Below are positions 54,201 through 63,280 of a stretch of DNA of 64,000 bases, piece by piece; positions within the stretch are counted from its first letter, which is position 1, and the number at the start of each line of letters is the position of its first letter. Origin of the DNA: Ignavibacteriales bacterium (GTDB taxonomy: Bacteria; Bacteroidota; Ignavibacteria; Tepidaquicellales; Tepidaquicellaceae); contig JACKAC010000001.1 of the NCBI GenBank assembly GCA_020635255.1, positions 1,031,501 through 1,095,500 on the forward strand, given 5' to 3'. The position numbers and the translations under genes were made by a program. Below the pieces are notes generated by a model that had not been told where the DNA came from, searched no databases, and saw only the letters and a program-made list of their open reading frames with translations.

Positions 54201-55223
54201 TTGTCAGATAAGACTAAAAACATACTTAAGTTCGTAATCTTTTCGGTAGTGATCGTCTTGCTGATGTACCTGGCATTTAAAGACGTAAATTTCAATGAAC
54301 TCCTCACCCAGCTTAAAGAAGCAAACTACTTCATCGCATTAGCGGCGGCGCTGATAGGTGTTGTGATCGGCGGTATTATCAGGGCTTACCGGTGGAAATT
54401 TTTCCTTGAACCAATAAAAAAGGACATCCACTTCCGAAATCTCTTTTCATCCATGATGATCGGCTACATGATGAACAGCATTGTACCGAAATCGGGAGAA
54501 GTGTCCCGCCCGGTAGTATTCGCAAAGCAGGAGGATGTATCACGCGCGGCTTCATTCGGAACAATAATTGCGGAGCGCATTTTTGACATGCTTTCTTTAT
54601 TTGTGTCGTTCGGTTTCTGTCTGTTTTATTTTAAAGACAGCATCTTCGACGCGTTTGGGAATGACTTCGAGCAGTATGCGCTGTACGGTTCAATAATTGT
54701 GATGGTTGTTGTTATCGTCATTATCCTGATGATAATGAATCTCGAAAAGACGGAATATCTGATAGAGAAATACCTGGTACGCTTTTTGCCACAGAAGATA
54801 CAGGCAAAGGTGAAGGACATCCTAGTATCCATGATAAACGGCTTTCTATTTATAAAATATCCTAAGAACTACCTTATCATATTTGTTCTTTCGGTTTTAT
54901 TGTGGACGAGTTATGTGCTATCTACGTATGTAATGTTTTTCGCTTTCGGTATAGATCTGAATTTCCTCGATGCAAACCTGGTGCTTACGATAATAACGTT
55001 TACGCTTGTTCTCCCGTTGCCTGGAAACTCTGCCGGTGCATTCCATGTGGTTTGTACGACGGTACTGGTGAGTATATATCATCTTAATAAGGAAGTTTCG
55101 CTGAGCTATGCAACGGTTAGTCATTTACTCAATTTTGTTCTGCTGGTTGCTATAGGGTTTTACTATTCCATCAAGGAAAATATCAAGATCAACCTCAAGT
55201 ACGACAAGGTTGAGACAACATAA
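54201..55223 (+). CDS. Flippase-like (lysylphosphatidylglycerol synthase TM region family) protein
   Basis: The 340-residue polytopic protein (TTG start at 54201) has about eight helices and the family motifs IRAYRWKFFL (about 60-69), MIGYMMNSIVPKSGEVSRPVV (seen as NSIVPKSGEVSRP, about 93-105), AERIFDMLSL, and LPGNSAGAFHVV near 273-284. This fits the UPF0104/YbhN family, whose members are thought to move or modify lipids at the inner membrane. It lies beside a DUF368 lipid-carrier transporter, which supports an envelope-lipid role. Confidence 0.82.
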   Translation: MSDKTKNILKFVIFSVVIVLLMYLAFKDVNFNELLTQLKEANYFIALAAALIGVVIGGIIRAYRWKFFLEPIKKDIHFRNLFSSMMIGYMMNSIVPKSGEVSRPVVFAKQEDVSRAASFGTIIAERIFDMLSLFVSFGFCLFYFKDSIFDAFGNDFEQYALYGSIIVMVVVIVIILMIMNLEKTEYLIEKYLVRFLPQKIQAKVKDILVSMINGFLFIKYPKNYLIIFVLSVLLWTSYVLSTYVMFFAFGIDLNFLDANLVLTIITFTLVLPLPGNSAGAFHVVCTTVLVSIYHLNKEVSLSYATVSHLLNFVLLVAIGFYYSIKENIKINLKYDKVETT

Positions 55224-55252
55224 CCTAACTATAATATATATCTAATTCTTAT

Positions 55253-56263
55253 ATGGGAAGATTTGTCCTTTACTTAAAGGGTGTTGCAATGGGGATCGCG
55301 GATCTGATCCCGGGTGTTTCGGGCGGTACGATCGCTTTTATAACGGGGATTTACGAGAGGCTGATATCGGCGCTGAAAAGTGTGGATATGCAGGCAGTAA
55401 AGCTGTTATTTACGTTTAAGGTAAAGGCTTTCCTTAAAAAGATAGACGGGGGATTTCTGTTCACTCTAATTGCCGGGATCCTAACATCTATTCTGCTTTT
55501 GGCGAAGCTGATGAAGTACCTTCTCGAAAACCAACCTGTTTTACTGTGGGCTTTCTTCTTCGGGCTAATACTCTCATCGATATATATAGTTCTAAAAAAG
55601 ATCAAGAAGTGGAATGCAATTGGTATATTAATGTTCGTCCTTGGAACTGTGATAGCGTACCTGGTCACATCCACAAAGAGTGTCCATCTTCCGGACGGAC
55701 CTTTCTTTGTATTTCTGTCCGGGGCTATAGGTATTATTGCCATGATACTCCCGGGTATTTCGGGTTCGTATATACTTCTCATACTTGGTAAGTACTCATA
55801 CGTCATCGGGCTTGTAACAACTTTAACGGATTACCTCAAGGACTCCGTAAGCGCGGTAGTTCACGGTGATCTTTCATATATAACCGCAAGCTTTCCAGCG
55901 TCAGAGGTAGGTATGCTGTTATTATTCCTGTGTGGTACAATATCCGGGCTTGTTGCCTTTTCAAGAGTGCTGAACTGGCTTTTTAAGCATCATCATGATA
56001 TGGCGGTATTTTCACTGGCGGGATTTATGCTTGGATCGCTGAATATCATCTGGCCATGGAAGAATATTATTGGTACAGAACCCGACCATAAGGGAGTAAT
56101 GCAGAATATATACGAAAATACGCTTCCGCACGAGTTTAACCAGATGTTTTTTATAATTATAGGACTCATGGTGGCCGGATTTGCGGCTGTTTACCTGATA
56201 GATAGGATCTCTGTCCCTCCGGTCGATAAAAAAGACGAAGAACACCCCAAAAGTGAAGTTTAA
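55253..56263 (+). CDS. DUF368 (PopT-like) polyprenyl-phosphate transporter
   Basis: The 336-residue protein has about nine membrane helices and both DUF368 glycine-rich motifs: GVAMGIADLIPGVSGGTIAF (about 10-29) and MILPGISGSYILLILGKY (about 164-181). DUF368 proteins were recently shown to recycle undecaprenyl phosphate to the cytoplasmic side of the membrane. It ends 118 bases before the repeat protein gene, and starts 29 bases after the flippase-like gene. Confidence 0.9.
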   Translation: MGRFVLYLKGVAMGIADLIPGVSGGTIAFITGIYERLISALKSVDMQAVKLLFTFKVKAFLKKIDGGFLFTLIAGILTSILLLAKLMKYLLENQPVLLWAFFFGLILSSIYIVLKKIKKWNAIGILMFVLGTVIAYLVTSTKSVHLPDGPFFVFLSGAIGIIAMILPGISGSYILLILGKYSYVIGLVTTLTDYLKDSVSAVVHGDLSYITASFPASEVGMLLLFLCGTISGLVAFSRVLNWLFKHHHDMAVFSLAGFMLGSLNIIWPWKNIIGTEPDHKGVMQNIYENTLPHEFNQMFFIIIGLMVAGFAAVYLIDRISVPPVDKKDEEHPKSEV

Positions 56264-56275
56264 TTTGTCAAATCC

Positions 56276-56296
56276 CTGCCTAAAAGCAGTTTTTTT
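56276..56296 (+). terminator. Small terminator-like hairpin after the DUF368 gene
   Basis: CTGC (56276-56279) pairs with GCAG (56286-56289), followed by eight T. The stem is short, so strength is doubtful, but its position 12 bases after the stop fits. Confidence 0.5.
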
Positions 56297-56381
56297 ATTA
56301 ATTTTTACGTTTCATAAGTCCCTATAATTTGTTACATTTCTTTTAATATTTTAAGCAAATCCATAAGTAAATCATTGTTTA

Positions 56382-56774
56382 ATGAATGAGTTAAAATTAA
56401 AGAGAGGGGCAGATGAGACGAGTGTCTTCGTTGCTCAGGATAACGAATTTCATCTGAAAAAGGGTGCCAGCGACTTTAATACGTGGGTTTTGGAAGGGCA
56501 TGAGGTAAAGCCTAAGCTTGGCGCTCATACTTACAATACATATCTTTGGGATGGAAAGGAGTTTAAACCCAAAACAGGTGCTAACGGTCTTAATACGTTT
56601 GTATTTAACGGCGAGGAGTTAAAGCCAAAGATCGGAAAAACCGCTGATACTACATGGATATTTAAGTCCAAGGAGTGGAAGCCGCTCGAGGGCGCCAGTG
56701 GTACAAATACCTGGGTTGTGAAGGGTGATATTCCTGTTCCGTTCGTCGCATTAAAGCTGCTGGGATTGGTTTAA
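56382..56774 (+). CDS. 19-residue tandem repeat protein
   Basis: The 130-residue protein is six consecutive 19-residue units (about residues 4-117) plus a short hydrophobic tail. The unit reads roughly xKPKxGAxxxNTWxFxGxE: a lysine-rich start, a Gly-Ala turn, Asn-Thr, an aromatic strand, then Gly-x-Glu. The repeat is exact in length but diverged in sequence, so it is selected structure and not a recent expansion. Each unit probably forms a beta hairpin, giving a solenoid or prism. No signal peptide. Function unknown. Confidence 0.72.
   Translation: MNELKLKRGADETSVFVAQDNEFHLKKGASDFNTWVLEGHEVKPKLGAHTYNTYLWDGKEFKPKTGANGLNTFVFNGEELKPKIGKTADTTWIFKSKEWKPLEGASGTNTWVVKGDIPVPFVALKLLGLV
56391..56732 (+). 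repeat. Six 57-base coding repeats
   Basis: Six units of 57 bases encode the 19-residue repeats. They keep frame and length exactly, while the DNA has diverged, so they are visible mainly at protein level. Confidence 0.65.
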
Positions 56775-56796
56775 ACCAGTTAGTTAGAAAACCGTT

Positions 56797-57114
56797 TTAG
56801 TCATAACCAGACGATAGAGCAAGTAGTCCTAGTCTAATAATTAGGTAAATAATATCTAAACTGAATATCAGGAATAGAGCTGAATTAAAGATCGATGCTA
56901 TTCGGTCGATTTTGTTGATATTTCCTTCCTTATTTTTATAGCCGGCATTTACTTCCCTTAATATTATCAGAGATATGCCAAACAGAGGTAGGCTAGATAC
57001 CATTCTTAATGTCGATATAAGCCGCACTATAAAAAATTCATGAAATAGAAATGAAGGTAGAAAGACAATTCCCACGATAAGGATAATGTAATTAAATATT
57101 CTGATAGTGCTCAT
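56797..57114 (-). CDS. Small membrane protein, tandem paralog A
   Basis: The 105-residue protein has three or four hydrophobic helices. It aligns with the next gene upstream (57141): TIRIFNYIILIVGIVFL against AIRIYNYITFLLAILFL at the start, and PLFGISLIILREV against PLFSISIFLLFEI in the middle. The pair is a tandem duplication. Function unknown. Confidence 0.6.
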   Translation of the reverse strand: MSTIRIFNYIILIVGIVFLPSFLFHEFFIVRLISTLRMVSSLPLFGISLIILREVNAGYKNKEGNINKIDRIASIFNSALFLIFSLDIIYLIIRLGLLALSSGYD

Positions 57115-57140
57115 TTGTTACTTCCATTGGTTTCTAGTAT

Positions 57141-57455
57141 CTATACAATTTTTTTAAAAAGAAATGTATAGAGGGTGAATCCCGTGAAAACCAAATAGAG
57201 CAAAGAGTTTATACCAGCAATTTTTTTATCCATACCACTGATTATTTCAGAATTATTTTTATTTAGCTGTCGAATCTCAAAAAGAAGAAAAATAGATATT
57301 GAAAACAAAGGAACACATACAAACATACTACAAATTCCAAATATGTAAAGCTGATTAAATTCAATAAAATGTAGATATTCAATGTTCACATAAACTGCCA
57401 AAAAAAGAATTGCCAGCAAGAACGTGATGTAATTGTATATTCTAATCGCCTTCAT
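57141..57455 (-). CDS. Small membrane protein, tandem paralog B
   Basis: The 104-residue protein is the upstream copy of the duplicated pair, 26 bases before paralog A on the same strand. It has the same order of helices and the shared motifs IRIYNYI and PLFSISI. The two differ in most other residues, so the duplication is old. Function unknown. Confidence 0.6.
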   Translation of the reverse strand: MKAIRIYNYITFLLAILFLAVYVNIEYLHFIEFNQLYIFGICSMFVCVPLFSISIFLLFEIRQLNKNNSEIISGMDKKIAGINSLLYLVFTGFTLYTFLFKKIV

Positions 57456-57603
57456 AACAATAAATTAGTATTTACAAGTAATATTTACAAATAATTTTAG
57501 CCATGACCTAAGAATGTGTGGTTGAATTATTATATAGGGTTTTTTATTGTATTTTAATCATTCTACTCCTATATTTGCCTTAAATAATTAATAATTACGC
57601 AAT

Positions 57604-58602
57604 ATGCCCGAAACTCTTCTCGAAGTCAATAATCTCAAGAAATACTTTCCCATAAAAAAAGGTTTATTCTCAAAAACGATCGGTTATGTCAAAGCAGTGG
57701 ATGATATAACCTTTTCCATTAATAAAGGGGAAACACTCGGACTCGTTGGTGAATCGGGATGTGGAAAGACGACCGTAGGCAGAAGCTTATTGAGGCTTAT
57801 CGAGCCAACGGGTGGGGAAGTTAAGTTTGAGGGGAAAGATGTTACGGCAATGAATTCCCATGAGTTGAAATCTCTTCGTAAAGAGATGCAGATAATATTC
57901 CAGGATCCGTATTCATCGCTCAATCCGCGTATAACGGTAGGCGGTATGCTGATGGAGATATTGAAGTTCCATAAGATAGCCGAGGGAGAGGCGGCAGAGA
58001 AACGTGTGGAAGAATTGCTCGAGCGTGTCGGGCTTCGTCCTTTCCATGCTAAGAGATACCCGCATGAGTTCTCCGGCGGACAGAGACAGCGTATCGGTAT
58101 CGCACGCGCTTTATCGGTAGAGCCGAAGTTTATTGTTTGTGACGAGCCGGTTTCGGCGCTCGACGTGTCAATTCAATCACAGATTCTGAATCTTCTGATG
58201 GACCTTCAGAGGGAGATGAACCTTACATACCTTTTTATATCACATGACCTTTCCGTTGTAGAGCATATTTCCGATAGGGTTGCAATTATGTATCTTGGTA
58301 AGATAGTAGAGTTTGCCAACGTGGAGGACATTTACAAAGATCCAAAACATCCATATACCGAGGCGCTTCTATCGGCAGTGCCCATACCTGATCCGGATAA
58401 TAAGTCAAAGCGTATAATTCTTACAGGTGATATACCTTCGCCGGCTAATGTCCCGTCCGGGTGTTATTTTCATCCGCGCTGTCCGAAGGCGTTTGCCGAT
58501 TGTCCAAGGATCGTACCGGAGCTGGAAGGGAAGGGAGAGCATAAGGTCAGATGTCTGCTCTATCCTGAATCATATCCGCACAGCAAGACAGAAGCCGCGT
58601 AA
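57604..58602 (+). CDS. Oligopeptide/dipeptide ABC transporter ATPase (OppF/DppF type)
   Basis: The 332-residue protein has Walker A GESGCGKTTVGRS (about 54-66), the OppF segment FQDPYSSLNPRITVG, signature FSGGQRQRIGIARAL, Walker B FIVCDEPVSALD, and the C-terminal oligopeptide-transporter motif with CYFHPRCPKAFADCP (about 299-313). It would power peptide import. Its usual partners (oppA-D) are not in the window. The start ATG is at 57604. Confidence 0.9.
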   Translation: MPETLLEVNNLKKYFPIKKGLFSKTIGYVKAVDDITFSINKGETLGLVGESGCGKTTVGRSLLRLIEPTGGEVKFEGKDVTAMNSHELKSLRKEMQIIFQDPYSSLNPRITVGGMLMEILKFHKIAEGEAAEKRVEELLERVGLRPFHAKRYPHEFSGGQRQRIGIARALSVEPKFIVCDEPVSALDVSIQSQILNLLMDLQREMNLTYLFISHDLSVVEHISDRVAIMYLGKIVEFANVEDIYKDPKHPYTEALLSAVPIPDPDNKSKRIILTGDIPSPANVPSGCYFHPRCPKAFADCPRIVPELEGKGEHKVRCLLYPESYPHSKTEAA

Positions 58603-58650
58603 ACGGAACATCCTTTTACTTTATCCAGTTTAAAAGTAAAAATTCCACCA

Positions 58651-59274
58651 ATGAAAAATTTAATACCTTTTTCGGTTTTTTTTATCCTTTTACTAAGCAG
58701 TCTTTCTTATGCTCAATGTGATACAAGTTTTACTGTTAGCATAAAGCCCGGTGCTGAATTCGATTTCTGTATAAAAAAGGACGGAGATATTATCAGCGAA
58801 ATAAGTTATAAAGTACGTACAGAAGCTAATACATTAACAACTCCTCCTAAAATTGAATTTACCGAAGATGATTATGTACATTATCTGGAATTTGAAGATT
58901 ATAACTTCGACGGCTACCTCGACATGTATGCTCACGACCCTTGTATGATACTTGGTAACTGTTTTGGTAAAGTATATCTATTCAAAAACGCTGAATTTGT
59001 TCACGAGCCTCAACTCGACGATCTCACCACAGTAACTCCGGACCCAAATACCAAAACAATTTTCTCATCGAACCGGAGCGCGGCAGGTGCACTTTTTACT
59101 AATGAGACATTCAAGTGGGAGGGCGATAAGCTAATTCTCATAAAGCGAGTCTCACAGGATTATGCTCCCGGTTATGACAGCCAGATGTTTCTATATAAAG
59201 TCGAGGAAAGGGATGCTGACGGAAATATGGTTGTCACGAAGCAGGAATATGTACAGGAGCCATATCTAGAATAA
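58651..59274 (+). CDS. Exported protein with FG-GAP-like loop
   Basis: The 207-residue protein has a signal peptide (about 1-21, ending LSYAQ). The mature part contains EFEDYNFDGYLDMYAHD (about 89-105), the calcium-loop-like DxNxDGxxD found in FG-GAP and XAC2610-like proteins. Four cysteines are present (Cys22, Cys40 and the pair around CMILGNC). It is probably periplasmic. Function unknown. Confidence 0.68.
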   Translation: MKNLIPFSVFFILLLSSLSYAQCDTSFTVSIKPGAEFDFCIKKDGDIISEISYKVRTEANTLTTPPKIEFTEDDYVHYLEFEDYNFDGYLDMYAHDPCMILGNCFGKVYLFKNAEFVHEPQLDDLTTVTPDPNTKTIFSSNRSAAGALFTNETFKWEGDKLILIKRVSQDYAPGYDSQMFLYKVEERDADGNMVVTKQEYVQEPYLE

Positions 59275-59277
59275 TAA

Positions 59278-59306
59278 GGGCTCAATAGAATTATACCTAT
59301 GAGCCC
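59278..59306. terminator. Hairpin between convergent genes
   Basis: GGGCTCA (59278-59284) pairs with TGAGCCC (59300-59306) between the exported-protein gene and doxX, which converge. It probably stops transcription from one or both sides, though the T-rich tail is weak. Confidence 0.5.
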
Positions 59307-59317
59307 ATAATTGTATT

Positions 59318-59758
59318 TCACGCGGCTATTTGGGCTTTACTTGTCTGAGAACTAAAGTTCTCTTTCTTTTCTTCAATGCTCTCTCCGAGGCTTAATGGAC
59401 CCGAACCAAAGTATGACACTATCAGGGCTCCGCCCATTATCGAGATATTCTTCATAAACATCACCATTTGCATTTGTCTTGCCATCGGGTCGCTTATCGT
59501 CCAGAAATTATGCATAGTGAATGTAACCGGGATCAGGAATAAAACTACCAGCCATGCTCCTAATTTTGCTTTGTAACCTGTCATTATACTTAAAGCTCCC
59601 AGAGCGGCAATTATTCCCGAAAAGGGTACTGCTATATTAGCCAGGGGGACTCCGCTTGCAGCCGCGTATTCGATCGATTGGCTTGAAAAGTGCGACATTA
59701 GTGTCATTAAAAATATTAGTGAGAAAAGTATTCTTCCTGTTAACAATGTGAATTTCAT
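59318..59758 (-). CDS. DoxX-family membrane protein
   Basis: The 146-residue protein has four membrane helices and the DoxX pattern GRILFSLIFLMTLMSHF (about 7-23), then a GIIAALGALSIMTGYKAKLGAW segment (shown in part as AALGALSIMTGYK), and MKNISIMGGALIV. DoxX proteins take part in redox balance and sulphur metabolism at the membrane. It diverges from an HxlR regulator gene, with inverted repeats between, so it is the likely target of that regulator. Confidence 0.85.
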   Translation of the reverse strand: MKFTLLTGRILFSLIFLMTLMSHFSSQSIEYAAASGVPLANIAVPFSGIIAALGALSIMTGYKAKLGAWLVVLFLIPVTFTMHNFWTISDPMARQMQMVMFMKNISIMGGALIVSYFGSGPLSLGESIEEKKENFSSQTSKAQIAA

Positions 59759-59843
59759 TTTTCGTGTTCCTTATTTTAAAGGTCGTTTTAAAAAAAGATG
59801 CATTCGGCCGTGCATTGTTTATATATACAAACTTAAGTATATT

Positions 59844-59897
59844 TAGTATACTTTAGCAACTAGTTACCTAAAGTATACTACTATACTTTAGTATACC
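59844..59897. promoter_or_regulatory. Inverted repeats between doxX and hxlR (probable HxlR operator)
   Basis: TAGTATACTTTA (59844-59855) and TAAAGTATACTA (59869-59880) are exact inverted copies 13 bases apart. A third related block, TATACTTTAGTATAC, follows at 59882-59896, just before the hxlR start. HxlR proteins are dimeric winged-helix factors that bind such sites in their own divergent promoter. Confidence 0.7.
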
Positions 59898-59911
59898 ATT
59901 AAACGTAAATT

Positions 59912-60295
59912 ATGATAAAACAAATAAAATCCTCAAAGGTAAATCCCGATGTAAGTTCGGTAGAATGCAAAAAGCAGTTACTTCCGGTCAGAGATTCGCT
60001 GGACATCCTCAACGGGAAATGGAAACTTCCGATAATAATCGCGCTGAGTTTCGGGAGAAAACGGTTTAAGGTTATAGAGAGAGAAGTCAAGGGAATCACT
60101 GCAAAAATGCTCTCAAAAGAGCTGAAAGACCTCGAAATGAATAAGCTCGTAAAGCGTACTGTATATGATACAAAGCCTGTTACTGTAGAATATGAGCTTA
60201 CCGAATACGGAAAGACGCTAGATGATGTAATCGACGCCTTACGGGATTGGGGAGTTAAGCACAGGAATAAAATACTGGGAAAGCCTAAAAAATGA
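59912..60295 (+). CDS. HxlR-family transcriptional regulator
   Basis: The 127-residue protein has the HxlR winged helix: DILNGKWKLPIIIALSFGRKRF (shown in part as LNGKWKLPIIIAL, about 32-44), then ITAKMLSKELKDLEMNKLV and the wing VEYELTEYG. Cys19 (in SVECKKQ) occupies the place where several HxlR proteins carry a redox-sensing cysteine. I infer control of doxX in response to electrophiles or oxidants. Confidence 0.88.
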   Translation: MIKQIKSSKVNPDVSSVECKKQLLPVRDSLDILNGKWKLPIIIALSFGRKRFKVIEREVKGITAKMLSKELKDLEMNKLVKRTVYDTKPVTVEYELTEYGKTLDDVIDALRDWGVKHRNKILGKPKK

Positions 60296-60380
60296 TGATT
60301 TTTCACCCTGTTTGAAACTAATTTAATGCCAATTTCGTTACCCTGAGTAGAGAATAATAACCTTATATTCGGAACGATCA

Positions 60381-62951
60381 ATGACGTATAAATTGCTGTT
60401 TTTCCTCTTAATAAGTGCATTTCTCTCATTCCCCGGTGCAACAACCCAGGCACAGGACTCAACTATTGTAGATGATGGTGTTATCGAAGGTACGATAGTA
60501 GATGAAAACGGTAAGCCACTTCCCGGTATAACGGTTAAAGCCGAAAGTAAAAGTGAATCTTTCGAGCGTGTATCCGACAGCGAAGGTAAATTCACATTTG
60601 CCATCCCTGCCGGTAGTTATATGATCACAGTAGAAAATCCGAATTACATTTTTTATGAGATATCCGATTATTATGTCGTTTCGGGGGAATCCCATGAGAT
60701 CAAGATAACACTTCTTAACAGGACAGAATTTGTTACCGAATCGATCGACGTAGAGGGAAAATTCAAGCAATCACAGGATGACCTTCGCACGAGTTTAATT
60801 AACATATCGCCGACGACAGTGAAGGTACTTCCCGGTTCAGTGGAGGATGTAATGCGCTCATTACAGTCTCTTCCCGGTGTAACCGCTCCGAACGATTTCA
60901 CCGCACAGCTTGTGATACGTGGTTCGGGTCCCGACCAGAACCTTATTATTATGGATGATGTAGAGATATTTAACCCATACCGTCTTTATGGTCTGGTAAG
61001 TATGTTCAACCCGGAAACACTCTCGGATATTAATTTAATAACCGGCGGATTCCCGGCAATGTATGGCGACAGGCTCTCTGCTGTTCTGGATGTAACAAAC
61101 AGAGAAGGAGCAAGGGACAAGAACATAAGGGTAATGAGTAACGTTAATATTGCCAACGCGAACATTGTTCTTGAGGGTAAGACACCATTCAATATTCCCG
61201 GCTCATGGATAGTATCTACACGCAGAACTTATTATGATCTTATTGTTGGCCCGTTTGCGCGAAACGCCGGATTGATCACAGAAGATTCATCATTCCCTTC
61301 ATTCAAAGACCTGCAGGCGCGTCTGACATTAGGACCATTTAAAAAGCATAAATTCTTCCTTAACGGGATATTTTCACAGGACGGTGTGGATATAATCTCA
61401 GGTAAAGACCGTACCCGTCCGGACAGCATCGACGTGAATGACGTAACGAACAATAATGTAGTGTCTGCATCATGGCATTATATCCCTAATGACGATTTTA
61501 TTTCACGCACTACTGCCTCATGGTATAAGAACTCCGGTCAAAATGAATTCGTAGGCGACATACTCGACCCGCTTATTAATAGGGAAGGTCTCGGTCCGGA
61601 GCAGGTAGACAGCCTCCGTCAGATCGGCGCACTGCTAGGATTAAAATTTAATTCACGTTATGATTTTATAAAATACTCGATTGGAAACAGGTCTGTCCTC
61701 CTGGATAAGAAAAACGATAATAGATATGAATTCGGAGCAGGATTTGACGTTATAAAAACGGATCTCTTTTACCAGCTTGATTTCGATGATCAGTGGAAGT
61801 CGTTCATAAGCTCTATTCCGACTGCAAGGGCATTGCAGGATGAATTTAGTATAGAGGGTGTTTATAACTTCCGCGCAAGTACATATGCTTCGGCAAGGTT
61901 CAGTGTGGGAGATAAGTTCTGGTACCAGCCTTCAGGACGTGTTGATTATTATTCTTACCTGCAGAGACCGTATTTTTCGCCAAGGTTAAATTTGGGTTAT
62001 GCTGTAGACCCGCTTACGACCGTCAGGACCTCGGTAGGGCTGTATTATCAGTCGCCCGGGTACGAGAAGCTCGTCGATGGGCGTGTTTTCTATAATCTCA
62101 CTGATATTGACGGAAAGACACTTAAAGCCGAAGAGTCCATTCATTATGTGCTTGGTATCGACCGCTGGCTTAATAACGAATGGCAGGCAAGGCTCGAGGG
62201 ATATTATAAGAAGTTTAGCCACCTCATAGAGCAGGAGAGGCTGACTGGGTATGAATATGTATGGACGCTTGCCGATCCAAGTAATACAGACCCGGCTTAT
62301 GTCGGAGACCCGGATAACTGGATTCGTTCCAATTCAAAGATAGCTTACGATTCTCTGACTACTATCCCGGTTAATTCGGGAAGCGGTAATTCCGTCGGGT
62401 TCGAGTTCAGTCTGGAGAAGAAGTACAATAATCCTAATACAAAATTCTACGGGTGGATCAATTACTCGTTCTCCGTTTCTAAGAGGGACAGGGGAGACGG
62501 TGTAGTTATCCCGTTCCGTTTCGACCGCACGCACGCGTTGAACATCGTATTGAACTATCGTGTGAACTCATGGCTCGAGCTTGGAGCGAGGTGGCAGTAC
62601 GCGACGAACTTCCCCGAAACTCCTCCCACAGGTATACAGCCGCGCGTTGTGAATGACTCGCTAGTTGTAAATCCTTTAACGGGAAGAGTGATATTCAACC
62701 TGGATTACGGCGACGCATCGAATATATATTCCGAACGCAGACCGGATTATCATAGGCTGGATATACGCGCTTCTGCTTTTGCTAAGTTCTGGAACACAGA
62801 CTGGACCTTCTATCTCGACGTTATCAACGTCTATAACCGAACGAACGTGCTTGGATATGATTATTACCTCGATGGTGATTACCAGATCCACAGGGACGTG
62901 AGGGGTATGATACCGATACTGCCGACAATCGGGGTCAATGCACGGTTTTAA
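60381..62951 (+). CDS. TonB-dependent receptor with carboxypeptidase-regulatory-like domain
   Basis: The 856-residue protein has a signal peptide (about 1-24), a carboxypeptidase-regulatory-like domain (about 32-112; IEGTIVDENGKPLPGITV), a plug (about 135-240; VLPGSVEDVMRSLQSLPGV and LVIRGSGPDQNLIIMDDVEI, seen as RGSGPDQNLIIMDDVE), and an outer-membrane barrel to the C-terminal Phe. It imports a substrate using TonB energy. No SusD-like partner gene follows, so it is not a typical SusC. Substrate unknown. Confidence 0.88.
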   Translation: MTYKLLFFLLISAFLSFPGATTQAQDSTIVDDGVIEGTIVDENGKPLPGITVKAESKSESFERVSDSEGKFTFAIPAGSYMITVENPNYIFYEISDYYVVSGESHEIKITLLNRTEFVTESIDVEGKFKQSQDDLRTSLINISPTTVKVLPGSVEDVMRSLQSLPGVTAPNDFTAQLVIRGSGPDQNLIIMDDVEIFNPYRLYGLVSMFNPETLSDINLITGGFPAMYGDRLSAVLDVTNREGARDKNIRVMSNVNIANANIVLEGKTPFNIPGSWIVSTRRTYYDLIVGPFARNAGLITEDSSFPSFKDLQARLTLGPFKKHKFFLNGIFSQDGVDIISGKDRTRPDSIDVNDVTNNNVVSASWHYIPNDDFISRTTASWYKNSGQNEFVGDILDPLINREGLGPEQVDSLRQIGALLGLKFNSRYDFIKYSIGNRSVLLDKKNDNRYEFGAGFDVIKTDLFYQLDFDDQWKSFISSIPTARALQDEFSIEGVYNFRASTYASARFSVGDKFWYQPSGRVDYYSYLQRPYFSPRLNLGYAVDPLTTVRTSVGLYYQSPGYEKLVDGRVFYNLTDIDGKTLKAEESIHYVLGIDRWLNNEWQARLEGYYKKFSHLIEQERLTGYEYVWTLADPSNTDPAYVGDPDNWIRSNSKIAYDSLTTIPVNSGSGNSVGFEFSLEKKYNNPNTKFYGWINYSFSVSKRDRGDGVVIPFRFDRTHALNIVLNYRVNSWLELGARWQYATNFPETPPTGIQPRVVNDSLVVNPLTGRVIFNLDYGDASNIYSERRPDYHRLDIRASAFAKFWNTDWTFYLDVINVYNRTNVLGYDYYLDGDYQIHRDVRGMIPILPTIGVNARF

Positions 62952-63280
62952 TCGATGTAACCTTTTTTAGTTAATTCTTCGTTTATTTTGATTTGCTCAG
63001 TTTTATATTTAGTCGCACCTGATGCAAACGCTACAAGTAAAACAACTAAAGCTAAAAAAGCTCTTCCGATATCTGCTATAAAACTTCTTTTAAAGTAGAT
63101 ATTCATAATTATAGCATATGCTATGGGTACAATGATCACAAGTGCTATAAGGAATTGATAAAGCAAACGCTTTAGTTTGTACTTTTTCCTTAATCTTAGT
63201 AAGCCGTCAATGTTAATATCTTTGTATGCGTCTTTCTCAGAGTCCGGAAATACAGTTTTTGGGTTGAATTTTGGTAGCAT
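62948..63280 (-). CDS. Small membrane protein of unknown function
   Basis: The 110-residue protein has two membrane helices (about 41-62 and 70-90), with charged cytoplasmic ends (N-terminal about 40 residues; C-terminal KYKTEQIKINEELTKK). It overlaps the end of the TonB receptor gene by four bases in the convergent direction. No family is recognised. Confidence 0.55.
   Translation of the reverse strand: MLPKFNPKTVFPDSEKDAYKDINIDGLLRLRKKYKLKRLLYQFLIALVIIVPIAYAIIMNIYFKRSFIADIGRAFLALVVLLVAFASGATKYKTEQIKINEELTKKGYID

Noticed and set aside
60381..62951. SusC of a glycan-uptake operon
   Set aside because: No SusD-like lipoprotein gene or glycoside hydrolase follows; it is better called a general TonB receptor.
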